From: Alternaria dauci
Lineage: Eukaryota > Ascomycota > Dothideomycetes > Pleosporales > Pleosporaceae
Direction: 5' to 3'
Assembly (NCBI RefSeq): GCF_042100115.1
Contig: NC_091275.1
Location: 1,240,001 to 1,304,000 of the forward strand
Length of the DNA: 64,000 nt
The notes below the pieces were generated by a model. That model was given only the letters and a program-made list of their open reading frames with translations. It was not told the origin of the DNA and ran no database searches. Positions 8,236-19,486 of the stretch are shown here, piece after piece. The position numbers and the translations under genes are program-made. Each line of letters starts with the position of its first letter. Positions within the stretch are counted from its first letter, which is position 1.

Positions 8236-8709
8236 TGTTACAAGGGAACAAGGAATTGCCTTCCTTTCATGCAGGTCGCATGAAGGAAGACCATCGGGCG
8301 GACACGTTGGACGAAAGTGGATCTAGGGCGGGGCCCAGATCACGTGAAAGGAATGGCATCCCGCCAAGACCTGGCCTCTGGGAGGCCAGTGAGGATTGGG
8401 AGGTCACGGCCCTCCTAGGCCTCCCTCTTGGAAGGGAGGGTAAGGAGGACAGGACCTATGGCAATGGGTATAAGAATGTGTTGGATCTCATTATTACACT
8501 CGTTGTGGTTAACTCAAATAGTTCATCTCTTACACAGATTGTCAACTAGTTATTCTATTGTTATAGAATTGGTAGCGTTATTCTTTGGTTACAACGATAA
8601 CTCTTTTCCACCTGATCATTCCATATCCTACCTCACGGACTACCGCTTTAGTCTACCTCGCCTTAGTACGGACCGAGCCTAGAGAAGTATAGCCTAACCC
8701 CGTGTAACA
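8236..8709 (+). repeat. 3' LTR of element 1 (474 bp, divergent)
   Basis: This LTR largely lacks the RIP changes of the 5' LTR. Its last third differs from every other LTR here by changes that are not all transitions, including a small deletion around 8559-8580 and CCATATCCTACC in place of CCATACGATACC. It runs directly into the spacer, so its right boundary was inherited from another LTR. Confidence 0.92.
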
Positions 8710-9752
8710 CTAGTAGGCTATATTAAGGCTTATAATAGCCTATTTCTACGTACTACCTAGTCTACTAAGTAATAACTCCTTAGAAAGAGAACTAAGTAAT
8801 AATAAGGAAAAATCTACTAAGTTAAAATTATAAAGGATAATTATATTTATGTAGTACTCTATACTAAGTAGGTATCTTAAATAGAAAGAAAAGACTTTTA
8901 CCTTATAATAGCCTAGAATAGCCCTAAATAGGCCTTTCTAGAATAGGCTAGATTATTCTATATCCTAATACTTAAAAAAGTAGGTTAAGAGCCTAATAGG
9001 GCTTATTCTACGCCTAGTTATACTAAACTCCTTTATACTAGATTATAATTACTATTTCTAACTACCTTTAGGCTTATAATAGACCTAAAAGCTCCTACTT
9101 AAATTAATCTTAGCTTTCTTAGCCTTAAGCTTATAGATCTTATAGGTAATCTTAGCCTTCTAACTAAAGGTACCCTTACTAGTAATAGCTTTACGCTAAG
9201 TCTTAAGCTTAGTAATCATAACTATAATTATACTATACTATATCTTAAGACTAGTATTAGTAGGATTCTACTTATACTAGTATAGGTTAGTATAGCCTAT
9301 AATAGGCTATATAGGACTAGAAAGAAGTAAAGTAAGTACTTATAGCCCTTTTAAGAGTACTAAAGCCTTTACTAGCTAATTCTACCTCTTCTTAGACCTT
9401 CTTAGCCTTAATTAGGGCTTTTACCTCCTTCTTAGTCTTAATTACGTCCTTAGAGTATAACTTATTATTTCTATAGTACCTAGAATAAGGAGTATTAGGA
9501 TTATTACTACTAGTAATAATACTACCTAGGTAGGCCTTACTAGTATAAAGCTATAAATACTTATAGTTAGGGGTAAAAGTCCTAAGGTATAAGTTAGCTT
9601 AGATAGGCCTATAATAGGCTAGGATAGGCTAGGATAACCTTATAAAGGCTAACTAAGGCTTAATAGCTTAGAAGGGGGTTATAGGGGCTAACTTATATCT
9701 TAATAGCCTTCTTTATACTATAATACTCTTTACTAAGCTAGCCCTCCTACTT
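8710..9752. repeat. AT-rich RIP-degraded spacer, copy 2
   Basis: This is the same 1,043-bp sequence as at 497-1539, here joining the 3' LTR of element 1 to a single LTR. Confidence 0.85.
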
Positions 9753-10228
9753 TGTTACAAGGTAATAAGGAATTGCTTCCCTTTTATGCAGGTCGTATAA
9801 AGGAAGACTATTAGGCGGACACGATGGACGAAAGTGGATCTAGGGCGGGGCCCAGATTACGTGAAAGGAATGGCATCCCGCTAAGACCTGGCCTCTGGGA
9901 GGCTAGTGAGGATTGGGAGGTTACGGCCCTCCTAGGCCTCCCTCTTGGAAGGGAGGGTAAGGAGGACAGGACCTATGGTAATGGGTATAAGAATGTGTTG
10001 GATCTTATTATTACACTTGTTGTGGTTAACTTAAATAGTTCATCTCTTACACAGATTGTCAACTAGTTATTCTATCGTTTATAGAATTGGTATTGTTTAT
10101 CCTTTGGTTACAACGATAACTCTTTTCCACCTGATCATTCCATACGATACCTCACGGACTACCGCTTTAGTCTACCTCGCCTTAGTACGGACCGAGCCTA
10201 GAGAAGTATAGCCTAACCCCGTGTAACA
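9753..10228 (+). repeat. Single LTR (476 bp), RIP-mutated
   Basis: This is the same haplotype as the LTR at 21-496, with spacer on both sides. It implies that a unit of LTR plus spacer (1,519 bp) was duplicated as a block. Confidence 0.93.
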
Positions 10229-11271
10229 CTAGTAGGCTATATTAAGGCTTATAATAGCCTATTTCTACGTACTACCTAGTCTACTAAGTAATAACTCCTT
10301 AGAAAGAGAACTAAGTAATAATAAGGAAAAATCTACTAAGTTAAAATTATAAAGGATAATTATATTTATGTAGTACTCTATACTAAGTAGGTATCTTAAA
10401 TAGAAAGAAAAGACTTTTACCTTATAATAGCCTAGAATAGCCCTAAATAGGCCTTTCTAGAATAGGCTAGATTATTCTATATCCTAATACTTAAAAAAGT
10501 AGGTTAAGAGCCTAATAGGGCTTATTCTACGCCTAGTTATACTAAACTCCTTTATACTAGATTATAATTACTATTTCTAACTACCTTTAGGCTTATAATA
10601 GACCTAAAAGCTCCTACTTAAATTAATCTTAGCTTTCTTAGCCTTAAGCTTATAGATCTTATAGGTAATCTTAGCCTTCTAACTAAAGGTACCCTTACTA
10701 GTAATAGCTTTACGCTAAGTCTTAAGCTTAGTAATCATAACTATAATTATACTATACTATATCTTAAGACTAGTATTAGTAGGATTCTACTTATACTAGT
10801 ATAGGTTAGTATAGCCTATAATAGGCTATATAGGACTAGAAAGAAGTAAAGTAAGTACTTATAGCCCTTTTAAGAGTACTAAAGCCTTTACTAGCTAATT
10901 CTACCTCTTCTTAGACCTTCTTAGCCTTAATTAGGGCTTTTACCTCCTTCTTAGTCTTAATTACGTCCTTAGAGTATAACTTATTATTTCTATAGTACCT
11001 AGAATAAGGAGTATTAGGATTATTACTACTAGTAATAATACTACCTAGGTAGGCCTTACTAGTATAAAGCTATAAATACTTATAGTTAGGGGTAAAAGTC
11101 CTAAGGTATAAGTTAGCTTAGATAGGCCTATAATAGGCTAGGATAGGCTAGGATAACCTTATAAAGGCTAACTAAGGCTTAATAGCTTAGAAGGGGGTTA
11201 TAGGGGCTAACTTATATCTTAATAGCCTTCTTTATACTATAATACTCTTTACTAAGCTAGCCCTCCTACTT
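10229..11271. repeat. AT-rich RIP-degraded spacer, copy 3
   Basis: This is the same 1,043-bp spacer, between the single LTR and the 5' LTR of element 2. Confidence 0.85.
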
Positions 11272-11747
11272 TGTTACAAGGTAATAAGGAATTGCTTCCC
11301 TTTTATGCAGGTCGTATAAAGGAAGACTATTAGGCGGACACGATGGACGAAAGTGGATCTAGGGCGGGGCCCAGATTACGTGAAAGGAATGGCATCCCGC
11401 TAAGACCTGGCCTCTGGGAGGCTAGTGAGGATTGGGAGGTTACGGCCCTCCTAGGCCTCCCTCTTGGAAGGGAGGGTAAGGAGGACAGGACCTATGGTAA
11501 TGGGTATAAGAATGTGTTGGATCTTATTATTACACTTGTTGTGGTTAACTTAAATAGTTCATCTCTTACACAGATTGTCAACTAGTTATTCTATCGTTTA
11601 TAGAATTGGTATTGTTTATCCTTTAGTTATAACGATAACTCTTTTCCACCTGATCATTCCATACGATACCTCACGGACTACCGCTTTAGTCTACCTCGCC
11701 TTAGTACGGACCGAGCCTAGAGAAGTATAGCCTAACCCCGTGTAACA
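11272..11747 (+). repeat. 5' LTR of element 2 (RIP-mutated)
   Basis: This 476-bp LTR is of the same haplotype as 1540-2015. A sequence that is both RIP-mutated and duplicated without change must have been copied after RIP acted. Confidence 0.92.
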
Positions 11748-11810
11748 CTTTAACCACCTTGGATATCAGTGGACGTTTAACCAACAGGACAGCCCGATTA
11801 AGATTCAACA

Positions 11811-13751
11811 ATGGCTCATCAGGGAAACGCGCAGAACAACAGGGCTCAGGGTCAGGGACCCTCGACGCCAGCACGCCCTACCCCAGAAAATGATGAGATG
11901 CTGGAAGCATCCGATGACGAGGGAGAGAACCCTAACGTCACTGAGCTCAGGAATCTTAGGCAACACACAACCACGCAGGCTCAGCAGATTGCTGAGATGC
12001 AGGCAATGATCAATCAGCTTGCAGGGCAACTGATGATGACCCCTAACGAACGACCCGTTGCTACAAAGAAACCCAAGATAGCGTCACCAGAGAAATACGG
12101 TGGAGAACGAGAAAAGCTACGAGTATTTCTCACCAACATCGACCTGTACTGCGAGTACAACGAGGTACCCAACGACCAGGAAAAGATCCTCATGGCCAGT
12201 ACATACATGAAGGATAAGGCTTCCAATTGGATGCAACCCTATGTGGACGATTATCTGCTGGATGCAGAACACATGGGCACCAAAGAAGGAACCCGTACCT
12301 TATTCGCAAGTTGGACAGAGTTTAAGCAAGAGATGGGACGCATCTTCGGAGAAGTAGACGCTCAGAACCAGGCAGAGAAGAAGATCACTCGCCTGAGGCA
12401 GACCTCGTCAGTATCGGCATACACGGCGGAATTTAAGCAACTACAAGCACGGATCGATTGGGATGATGCGGCACTTCGAACGGTATTCGAAGCAGGCCTC
12501 AAAGAGAATGTCAAGGACGGCCTTGTACACCACGATAAGCCCGGGACGCTACACGCTCTGATCGAGCTAGCCACGCGTATCGACAACAGGTTGTGGGAAC
12601 GAAACGATCAGAAGAAATACTTCCGACCCAACCTGCCCAACATGAAGAAACAGCGTGGTAGATTCGACAGGGATGGCGACGCCATCATGACCGGCAAGGT
12701 ACAAGAGAAGGCCAAAGACAAGAAAACCCGAGGAGGTAAAAGACACGACGGTCTCTCCAAGGAAGAACGCCAGCGGCGTTACGACAACAAAGCATGTCTC
12801 CGATGCGGGAAGACAGGACACTTCGCTAGGGATTGCGAAGAAGAACAAGTCAAACAGGCAGCTGTCAAGATCCGGATGATCAGACAAGGCACGCCTTACC
12901 CGGCCGGGATAGAGCCGGATGACAACCTAAGCGACTTAGACCTATACGAAGAGGCACGCTTGGAGGATAAGGAAGGCTACGAAATCGTCCCAAGAGTTAA
13001 ACCGGACAACGAAGTTCTCACCATGGGCCAGCCAAAGAAGACTGACTGGAAGGTCAAAGGCACCATCGTGATGGAACGATTAGCCAACAACCAGTGTTGG
13101 GTATGTGGTAACAAGACACACTACGCCGACGAATGCACGGTTCGCGAACGAATCATGATTACCGGCCCGAATGCCGAAGAAATTGGGTATCAGGCGATAC
13201 ACCAACAACCCTACTTCGATGATCCAATGGTTGAGGTCGAGGACCAAGAAGCCCACGAAGTAGAAGATACCAAGGATCACAAGGATTTGTGTTGGTATGA
13301 CTGTAAGATAAATTGCGAGTTCCATAAGCAAGATAAGGAGGATTGCAGGACAGACCAGGACCGGTGCTGCCACCTGAACCTCTGGGCAGACGAATGTCTA
13401 GCAGACATCTGCCATCTACACGAACCAGAGAAAGTGGAGATCCACTACAGACTTCTATGGACGCAATGCAGGAACGGGTGTGACTTCCATCGCAAGCAGC
13501 TCAAGGAAGCACACAAGGTGGATGACTATTACCATCGCACCCTATCATCAAACATCTGCGAGGTAGCAGATTGTGAGATTCACGAGGCCAAGAAGGCTCA
13601 ACCAAGGAAGAGGATCACCAGGGAGGAGATACCTCACCAGAACATTCATTGGAGCTTCTGTTACGACGACAGGTGCTTGACGCACTACAGCTCAAAGAAT
13701 GACACAGGCTACTTTCCTAAGTACAGGAAAGGTAAGCAGTCAAAAAACTAG
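11811..13751 (+). CDS. gag: Gag polyprotein, element 2
   Basis: The 646 residues are the same as the element 1 Gag, including both zinc knuckles and the C-terminal Cys/His modules. The TAG at 13749-13751 directly follows the slippery heptamer. Confidence 0.95.
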   Translation: MAHQGNAQNNRAQGQGPSTPARPTPENDEMLEASDDEGENPNVTELRNLRQHTTTQAQQIAEMQAMINQLAGQLMMTPNERPVATKKPKIASPEKYGGEREKLRVFLTNIDLYCEYNEVPNDQEKILMASTYMKDKASNWMQPYVDDYLLDAEHMGTKEGTRTLFASWTEFKQEMGRIFGEVDAQNQAEKKITRLRQTSSVSAYTAEFKQLQARIDWDDAALRTVFEAGLKENVKDGLVHHDKPGTLHALIELATRIDNRLWERNDQKKYFRPNLPNMKKQRGRFDRDGDAIMTGKVQEKAKDKKTRGGKRHDGLSKEERQRRYDNKACLRCGKTGHFARDCEEEQVKQAAVKIRMIRQGTPYPAGIEPDDNLSDLDLYEEARLEDKEGYEIVPRVKPDNEVLTMGQPKKTDWKVKGTIVMERLANNQCWVCGNKTHYADECTVRERIMITGPNAEEIGYQAIHQQPYFDDPMVEVEDQEAHEVEDTKDHKDLCWYDCKINCEFHKQDKEDCRTDQDRCCHLNLWADECLADICHLHEPEKVEIHYRLLWTQCRNGCDFHRKQLKEAHKVDDYYHRTLSSNICEVADCEIHEAKKAQPRKRITREEIPHQNIHWSFCYDDRCLTHYSSKNDTGYFPKYRKGKQSKN

Positions 13752-16700
13752 GATGCCGCCAGGGACAGGGTCACGCTGGTGAAGGCAGTCCTAAAACGAC
13801 CCTTAGGAAGGTGCAGGATACCGATGGTCGGGTGAAGCAGCTGCTCACGACCGTATCTGTACAGGGACGAAACATCGAGGCGCTCGTAGATAGCGGGGCC
13901 GCACGAACGATGATCTCACCCAGAGTGGTGGAGAAACACGAACTACCCTACCGGGTTAAGAAGAACCCAGTATCGGTACTGTTAGCCGACGAGAAACCCA
14001 TGGAATATGGAAACGGCATGATACGGATGGAAACCGAATCAACAAAGCTACGGATAGCTGGCATAGAGTGCCAAATGAATATCGACATAATGGAACTAGG
14101 AGGACTAGACATGTTGATTGGTTATGACTGGCTAGATGCCCATAACCCCGCCATCGACTGGCGAATGAAGACGATACTCAGAAGAGAACCTGTGCACAAG
14201 GTTGCTAGAGTACGCCAAAGAGTGAGCCCGAAGGACCAGAGCTCAACCCAGGACGGGAGGTTCGGCAAGATCTCGCCTCATAAGATCATGAGAATCTATG
14301 AGAAGGACCCTCAAAGAGTAGGAGTCATATGGATAAGACGAGTCGCGACCACGAAGGAAGGACCCTTACCACTAGAGATACCAAGAGAGTATCAGACCGA
14401 CGAGTTTAGAGAACTCTTCGAGGAAAACGAAGCCACGGACTTGGCAGACCATCAGGATTGGGATCACGAGATCATCCTAGATGAAGGGGCAAAGTTAAGC
14501 CCAGGACCTATGTATCCCATATCGCCCGAGCACGATGCTGAGCTAAGGGAGTACATCCAGAAGAATCTGAAGAAGGGATTTATCCGACCGGGATCAGGCC
14601 CAATGGCCTCACCCATCTTGTTCGTAAAGAAGCCTAACGGGAAGTGGCGACTATGTGTCGACTTCCGAAGGTTGAACAGCGTTACTCGGAAGAACCGATA
14701 TCCCTTACCACTAATAACCGAGCTCATGGATCGACTCCAGGGAGCCAAGTGGTTTACGAAGTTCGACGTTCGGGAAGGATTTCACCGAATCAGGATCAAG
14801 GAAGGACACGAATGGATGACAGCGTTCAAAACGAAATATGGACTGTTCGAGTACACAGTAATGCCTTTTGGGTTAACGAATGCCCCGGCAACGTTTCAGT
14901 CAGTCATCAACAACGCTCTTCACGAGTACCTTGGAATCTTCGTCACAGCGTACATCGACGATGTGCTGGTATACTCTAGCGGGACGCTAGAAGAACATGT
15001 GGAACATGTCAAGAAAGTGCTTAGGAAGCTTAAGGAATACAAGCTGTACCTGCAGCCGGGGAAGTGCGAATTTCACACGAAGGAAACGGAATACCTAGGC
15101 TTCATAATATCTACAGAGGGGGTGAAGATGAACCCAAAGAAGACAGCGGCTGTACAGGAATGGCCAACGCCCAAAACAGTCAAGGACGTGCAATCCTTCC
15201 TAGGATTTGCCAACTACTACCGGAAGTTCATTAAGGATTACTCAAAGATCACAACACCTCTCTCCGAGATTACGAAGAAGGAAGTTGGTTTCAAATGGAA
15301 CGAGGAACATCAGGAGGCTTTTGATCGAATCAAGCAGATATTCCTCGAGGCACCAGTACTAGAGATGTACGACCCAAAGCGAGAGACGCGAGTCGAGACC
15401 GACGCGTCAGATTATGCACTCGGAGCTGTATTGTCGCAGCAGTGCCCAGACAAAAAGTGGAGACCAGTGTTCTACCACTTAAGAAAGTTCTCTGGAGCAG
15501 AACTAAACTACGACGTTCACGATAAGGAGCTACTAGGAGTAGTCGATGCCTTTGAACAGTGGGAAGTCTATTTGCTAGGACTACCACACCAGATCGAGGT
15601 TTTTACCGATCACCAGAACTTGGCAGGTTTCATGACAACGAAGAAACTCAACCGACGACAAGTCCGATGGGCTGAGATGCTAGCTCAGTTCGACTTCAAG
15701 ATAACTCACCGCGCTGGAACGCTTAACGGAGCTGCGGATGCTTTAAGCAGGAGATCCGACTTACGCGAGGAAAATCATAAGGAACCACATGACGCCATGT
15801 TCAAGAAGATGCCTGATGGCACACTACGTTACAACCAGCCGGAACTAGCTAAGATAGCTAAGGTGGCCGAGCGGGTAGAAACACTTCAGCAGCAGTGGCA
15901 GCAGAGAGCGGCCAGCTGGCAGTTCGAGCCTGACGAGAACGGCTCCGACGAACTGTTACAAGACGAGCGAGAGTACCGAGATATGATTCGAAGCGATCGA
16001 ACATATGTACCCCCACACATGAGATCGAGTCTCATCAAGGAACTGCATGAGTCCCCAGAGTATGGACATGCATCGCTAGAAGAAATGGTCAGGCGACTAT
16101 CAAAGGTGTTTGCGATACCACGCTTGCGAGCGAAGGTGCAGGACGTCCTAGGCAACTGTTTGGCTTGTCATCAGAACAAACCCAAGAGACATAAGCCCTA
16201 TGGCCTGTTACAACCCTTACCGCCACCAACGAGACCATGGAGCAGCGTAACAATGGACTTCATAGTAAAGCTCCCGAAGTCGTTAGAACCAGGATCCGGA
16301 AGATTATGCGACACAGTCCTAGTCATCGTGTGTCGTCACACGAAAGGAGCAAAGTTTGTGCCCACGGAAGAAACCATTACGGCAGAAGAATGCGCGTATA
16401 AGGTCAGCAAGGCACTTATGTCAGAACATGGGATACCTGAAGAATTCATCACCGATCGTGATAAACTGTTCACTTCCAAGTATTGGAACACATTCCTGGC
16501 AAAGCTGGGTGTGAAGAAGAAACTATCGACTAGCTTCCACCCCGAAACAGATGGCCAGACGGAACGAACGAACCAGACACTGGAACAGTATCTGAGGATG
16601 TACGCCAACAAGCTGCAAGACAATTGGGTTGAACTCTTGCCGACAGCACAATTGGCCTACAATAGTACTAGGTCTGCGACGACTAAGTACTCACCACACT

Positions 16701-17911
16701 ACGCGAATTACGGATATGAGCCGGTTGCTCATCGAGATCCAAAAGATATAGAGAGTATCGCAGTAGGTGCAGACGACAAAGCCCGCTTGATGCGAGGACT
16801 GCACGAAGAATTGAGCAAGAACATAGCTCATAGGAACCTCACGACAGCTAAGGCGGCTAATAAGCAAAGGATTGAGGGACCAACCTTTAAGAAGGGGGAC
16901 AAAGTTTTCCTGTCACGTCAGAACTTGAAAACTAAGCGACCAAGCAAGAAACTGGACAACCTCCGAATAGGACCATTCGAGGTTCTAGAGGAAATGGGTA
17001 ACGTAAACTACAAACTCCAACTCCCACCAGGCATGCGCATCCACCCTGTCTTTCACAAGAAACTCCTGGAAAGAGCACCTCCAGATGCCGAGCTAGCTAC
17101 CGACATAGAGCTCGAAGACGATGAGTACGAGGTCGAAGAAATCAGGGACCTGCGGAAAATCGGTCGTCAGTGGAAATACTTGGTCAAGTGGCTAGGATGG
17201 CCAGAGAGCCAGAACACTTGGGAACCAAAAGAAAATTTGACGAACTGCAAGTCACAGGTACGTGAGTACCATCGGAAACACCCAGAGAAGGGAGGACCGG
17301 GTCCTCAAGGGAAGAAAAGAATTCAGAAAAAGGATCGAAAGAAGCGTCATCCTGCAACCAGCCCAAGTCAGTCGACAGTCCGGGTAGCGATGGTTCAGTT
17401 GGTTGAAAGTCCGTACCAGGGGCAGAGTTCCCCTCGGCTTGCTCTTTCGCGCGATCCTGAAGACTCAAAATGGCGTGATCTCGATCAGCGAATGCTCGCT
17501 CTCGCGCCTCAGTCTCTGCCACTTCCAGCCGAAGTTGAGCGACCTCGGCCTCAGCTCGAAGAAGCGCCAAGCGCTTCTCGCGCTTTTCAGCCTCAACCTT
17601 CTCCCACTCTTCCTCAGTCACAAATAAGCTACACTCAGCTTTCACCGAAATACAGCCCGCACACTGCCCAGAGGCAGTGTCCACGAAACAACGAAGATTC
17701 TTCTCCTCACACCGCTTGCAACGAAAGGTCATCTCGTTCCCTTGTTGGCGGATACGGTCAGCACGAGCCTGGCGCTGTTGAGTCGAGTTCTGGGTACGGA
17801 CGCGTCGAGAAGTCTGAACCTTGGGCATGGTCAGGGAAAGTGAGGAAAAGAGGAAAGAGAGGATACGACACCACCGGAGTAGCTATACCTCCACCACCGC
17901 CGCCGGACTAG
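13736..17911 (+). CDS. pol: Pol polyprotein, element 2
   Basis: The domain order and protein sequence match element 1, including the Leu in place of the conserved Ser in the RNase H motif HxRKF. The frame is open from 13736, with the first GTG at 13811. Expression should again depend on the -1 shift at 13742-13748. Protease, RT, RNase H, integrase and chromodomain motifs are all intact, so the copy is potentially active apart from that substitution. Confidence 0.95.
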   Translation, partial: AVKKLGCRQGQGHAGEGSPKTTLRKVQDTDGRVKQLLTTVSVQGRNIEALVDSGAARTMISPRVVEKHELPYRVKKNPVSVLLADEKPMEYGNGMIRMETESTKLRIAGIECQMNIDIMELGGLDMLIGYDWLDAHNPAIDWRMKTILRREPVHKVARVRQRVSPKDQSSTQDGRFGKISPHKIMRIYEKDPQRVGVIWIRRVATTKEGPLPLEIPREYQTDEFRELFEENEATDLADHQDWDHEIILDEGAKLSPGPMYPISPEHDAELREYIQKNLKKGFIRPGSGPMASPILFVKKPNGKWRLCVDFRRLNSVTRKNRYPLPLITELMDRLQGAKWFTKFDVREGFHRIRIKEGHEWMTAFKTKYGLFEYTVMPFGLTNAPATFQSVINNALHEYLGIFVTAYIDDVLVYSSGTLEEHVEHVKKVLRKLKEYKLYLQPGKCEFHTKETEYLGFIISTEGVKMNPKKTAAVQEWPTPKTVKDVQSFLGFANYYRKFIKDYSKITTPLSEITKKEVGFKWNEEHQEAFDRIKQIFLEAPVLEMYDPKRETRVETDASDYALGAVLSQQCPDKKWRPVFYHLRKFSGAELNYDVHDKELLGVVDAFEQWEVYLLGLPHQIEVFTDHQNLAGFMTTKKLNRRQVRWAEMLAQFDFKITHRAGTLNGAADALSRRSDLREENHKEPHDAMFKKMPDGTLRYNQPELAKIAKVAERVETLQQQWQQRAASWQFEPDENGSDELLQDEREYRDMIRSDRTYVPPHMRSSLIKELHESPEYGHASLEEMVRRLSKVFAIPRLRAKVQDVLGNCLACHQNKPKRHKPYGLLQPLPPPTRPWSSVTMDFIVKLPKSLEPGSGRLCDTVLVIVCRHTKGAKFVPTEETITAEECAYKVSKALMSEHGIPEEFITDRDKLFTSKYWNTFLAKLGVKKKLSTSFHPETDGQTERTNQTLEQYLRMYANKLQDNWVELLPTAQLAYNSTRSATTKYSPHYANYGYEPVAHRDPKDIESIAVGADDKARLMRGLHEELSKNIAHRNLTTAKAANKQRIEGPTFKKGDKVFLSRQNLKTKRPSKKLDNLRIGPFEVLEEMGNVNYKLQLPPGMRIHPVFHKKLLERAPPDAELATDIELEDDEYEVEEIRDLRKIGRQWKYLVKWLGWPESQNTWEPKENLTNCKSQVREYHRKHPEKGGPGPQGKKRIQKKDRKKRHPATSPSQSTVRVAMVQLVESPYQGQSSPRLALSRDPEDSKWRDLDQRMLALAPQSLPLPAEVERPRPQLEEAPSASRAFQPQPSPTLPQSQISYTQLSPKYSPHTAQRQCPRNNEDSSPHTACNERSSRSLVGGYGQHEPGAVESSSGYGRVEKSEPWAWSGKVRKRGKRGYDTTGVAIPPPPPPD
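17184..17828 (-). CDS. Antisense Zn(II)2Cys6-like ORF in element 2
   Basis: This is the same 214-codon protein as in element 1, with all six cluster cysteines and the same pyrimidine-rich leader. It lies opposite the low-complexity tail of pol and the end of the chromodomain. Confidence 0.58.
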   Translation of the reverse strand: MPKVQTSRRVRTQNSTQQRQARADRIRQQGNEMTFRCKRCEEKNLRCFVDTASGQCAGCISVKAECSLFVTEEEWEKVEAEKREKRLALLRAEAEVAQLRLEVAETEARERAFADRDHAILSLQDRAKEQAEGNSAPGTDFQPTEPSLPGLSTDLGWLQDDASFDPFSEFFSSLEDPVLPSLGVSDGTHVPVTCSSSNFLLVPKCSGSLAILAT

Positions 17912-17967
17912 GCGCGGGAAAACGATAATCCAGGGTATCGAGACGATACGCCTAAGAGGGGGGGTAA

Positions 17968-18443
17968 TGTTACAAGGTAACAAGGAATTGCTTCCCTTTC
18001 ATGCAGGTCGCATGAAGGAAGACCATCGGGCGGACACGATGGACGAAAGTGGATCTAGGGCGGGGCCCAGATCACGTGAAAGGAATGGCATCCCGCCAAG
18101 ACCTGGCCTCCGGGAGGCCAGGGAGGATTGGGAGGTCACGGCCCTCCTAGGCCTCCCTCTTGGAAGGGAGGGTAAGGAGGACAGGACCTATGGCAATGGG
18201 TATAAGAATGTGTTGGATCTCATTATTACACTCGTTGTGGTTAACTCAAATAGTTCATCTCTTACACAGATTGTCAACTAGTTATTCTATCGTTTATAGA
18301 ATTGGTATTGTTTATCCTTTAGTTACAACGATAACTCTTTTCCACCTGATCATTCCATACGATACCTCACGGACTACCGCTTTAGTCTACCTCGCCTTAG
18401 TACGGACCGAGCCTAGAGAAGTATAGCCTAACCCCGTGTAACA
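17968..18443 (+). repeat. 3' LTR of element 2
   Basis: This 476-bp LTR has little RIP in its first 300 bp. Its distal part resembles the single LTRs, except for TTAGTT. The mosaic pattern and the spacer on the right fit an LTR-LTR crossover product. Confidence 0.92.
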
Positions 18444-19486
18444 CTAGTAGGCTATATTAAGGCTTATAATAGCCTATTTCTACGTACTACCTAGTCTACT
18501 AAGTAATAACTCCTTAGAAAGAGAACTAAGTAATAATAAGGAAAAATCTACTAAGTTAAAATTATAAAGGATAATTATATTTATGTAGTACTCTATACTA
18601 AGTAGGTATCTTAAATAGAAAGAAAAGACTTTTACCTTATAATAGCCTAGAATAGCCCTAAATAGGCCTTTCTAGAATAGGCTAGATTATTCTATATCCT
18701 AATACTTAAAAAAGTAGGTTAAGAGCCTAATAGGGCTTATTCTACGCCTAGTTATACTAAACTCCTTTATACTAGATTATAATTACTATTTCTAACTACC
18801 TTTAGGCTTATAATAGACCTAAAAGCTCCTACTTAAATTAATCTTAGCTTTCTTAGCCTTAAGCTTATAGATCTTATAGGTAATCTTAGCCTTCTAACTA
18901 AAGGTACCCTTACTAGTAATAGCTTTACGCTAAGTCTTAAGCTTAGTAATCATAACTATAATTATACTATACTATATCTTAAGACTAGTATTAGTAGGAT
19001 TCTACTTATACTAGTATAGGTTAGTATAGCCTATAATAGGCTATATAGGACTAGAAAGAAGTAAAGTAAGTACTTATAGCCCTTTTAAGAGTACTAAAGC
19101 CTTTACTAGCTAATTCTACCTCTTCTTAGACCTTCTTAGCCTTAATTAGGGCTTTTACCTCCTTCTTAGTCTTAATTACGTCCTTAGAGTATAACTTATT
19201 ATTTCTATAGTACCTAGAATAAGGAGTATTAGGATTATTACTACTAGTAATAATACTACCTAGGTAGGCCTTACTAGTATAAAGCTATAAATACTTATAG
19301 TTAGGGGTAAAAGTCCTAAGGTATAAGTTAGCTTAGATAGGCCTATAATAGGCTAGGATAGGCTAGGATAACCTTATAAAGGCTAACTAAGGCTTAATAG
19401 CTTAGAAGGGGGTTATAGGGGCTAACTTATATCTTAATAGCCTTCTTTATACTATAATACTCTTTACTAAGCTAGCCCTCCTACTT
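18444..19486. repeat. AT-rich RIP-degraded spacer, copy 4
   Basis: This is the same 1,043-bp spacer, directly before element 3. Its final TACTT pairs with the TACTT after element 3. Confidence 0.85.

Larger units (their letters stand above)
1540..8709 (+). mobile_element. Full-length Ty3/gypsy chromovirus, element 1
   Basis: The element spans 7,170 bp: 5' LTR 1540-2015, internal region 2016-8235, 3' LTR 8236-8709. Gag and pol are both open. The polypurine tract lies just before the 3' LTR, and the pol order (protease, RT, RNase H, integrase, chromodomain) defines a chromovirus. The 5' LTR carries RIP transitions while the 3' LTR is largely free of them, so the two LTRs do not date one insertion. 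The flanks (TACTT left, CTAGT right) do not form a target duplication. Confidence 0.95.
11272..18443 (+). mobile_element. Full-length Ty3/gypsy chromovirus, element 2
   Basis: The element spans 7,172 bp with LTRs at 11272-11747 and 17968-18443. Its gag, pol and antisense ORFs encode the same proteins as element 1, so the two copies separated very recently. The 3' LTR is mostly unmutated at its 5' end, reads TTAGTTACAACG (a mix of the two types seen elsewhere), and runs into spacer. Confidence 0.95.
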
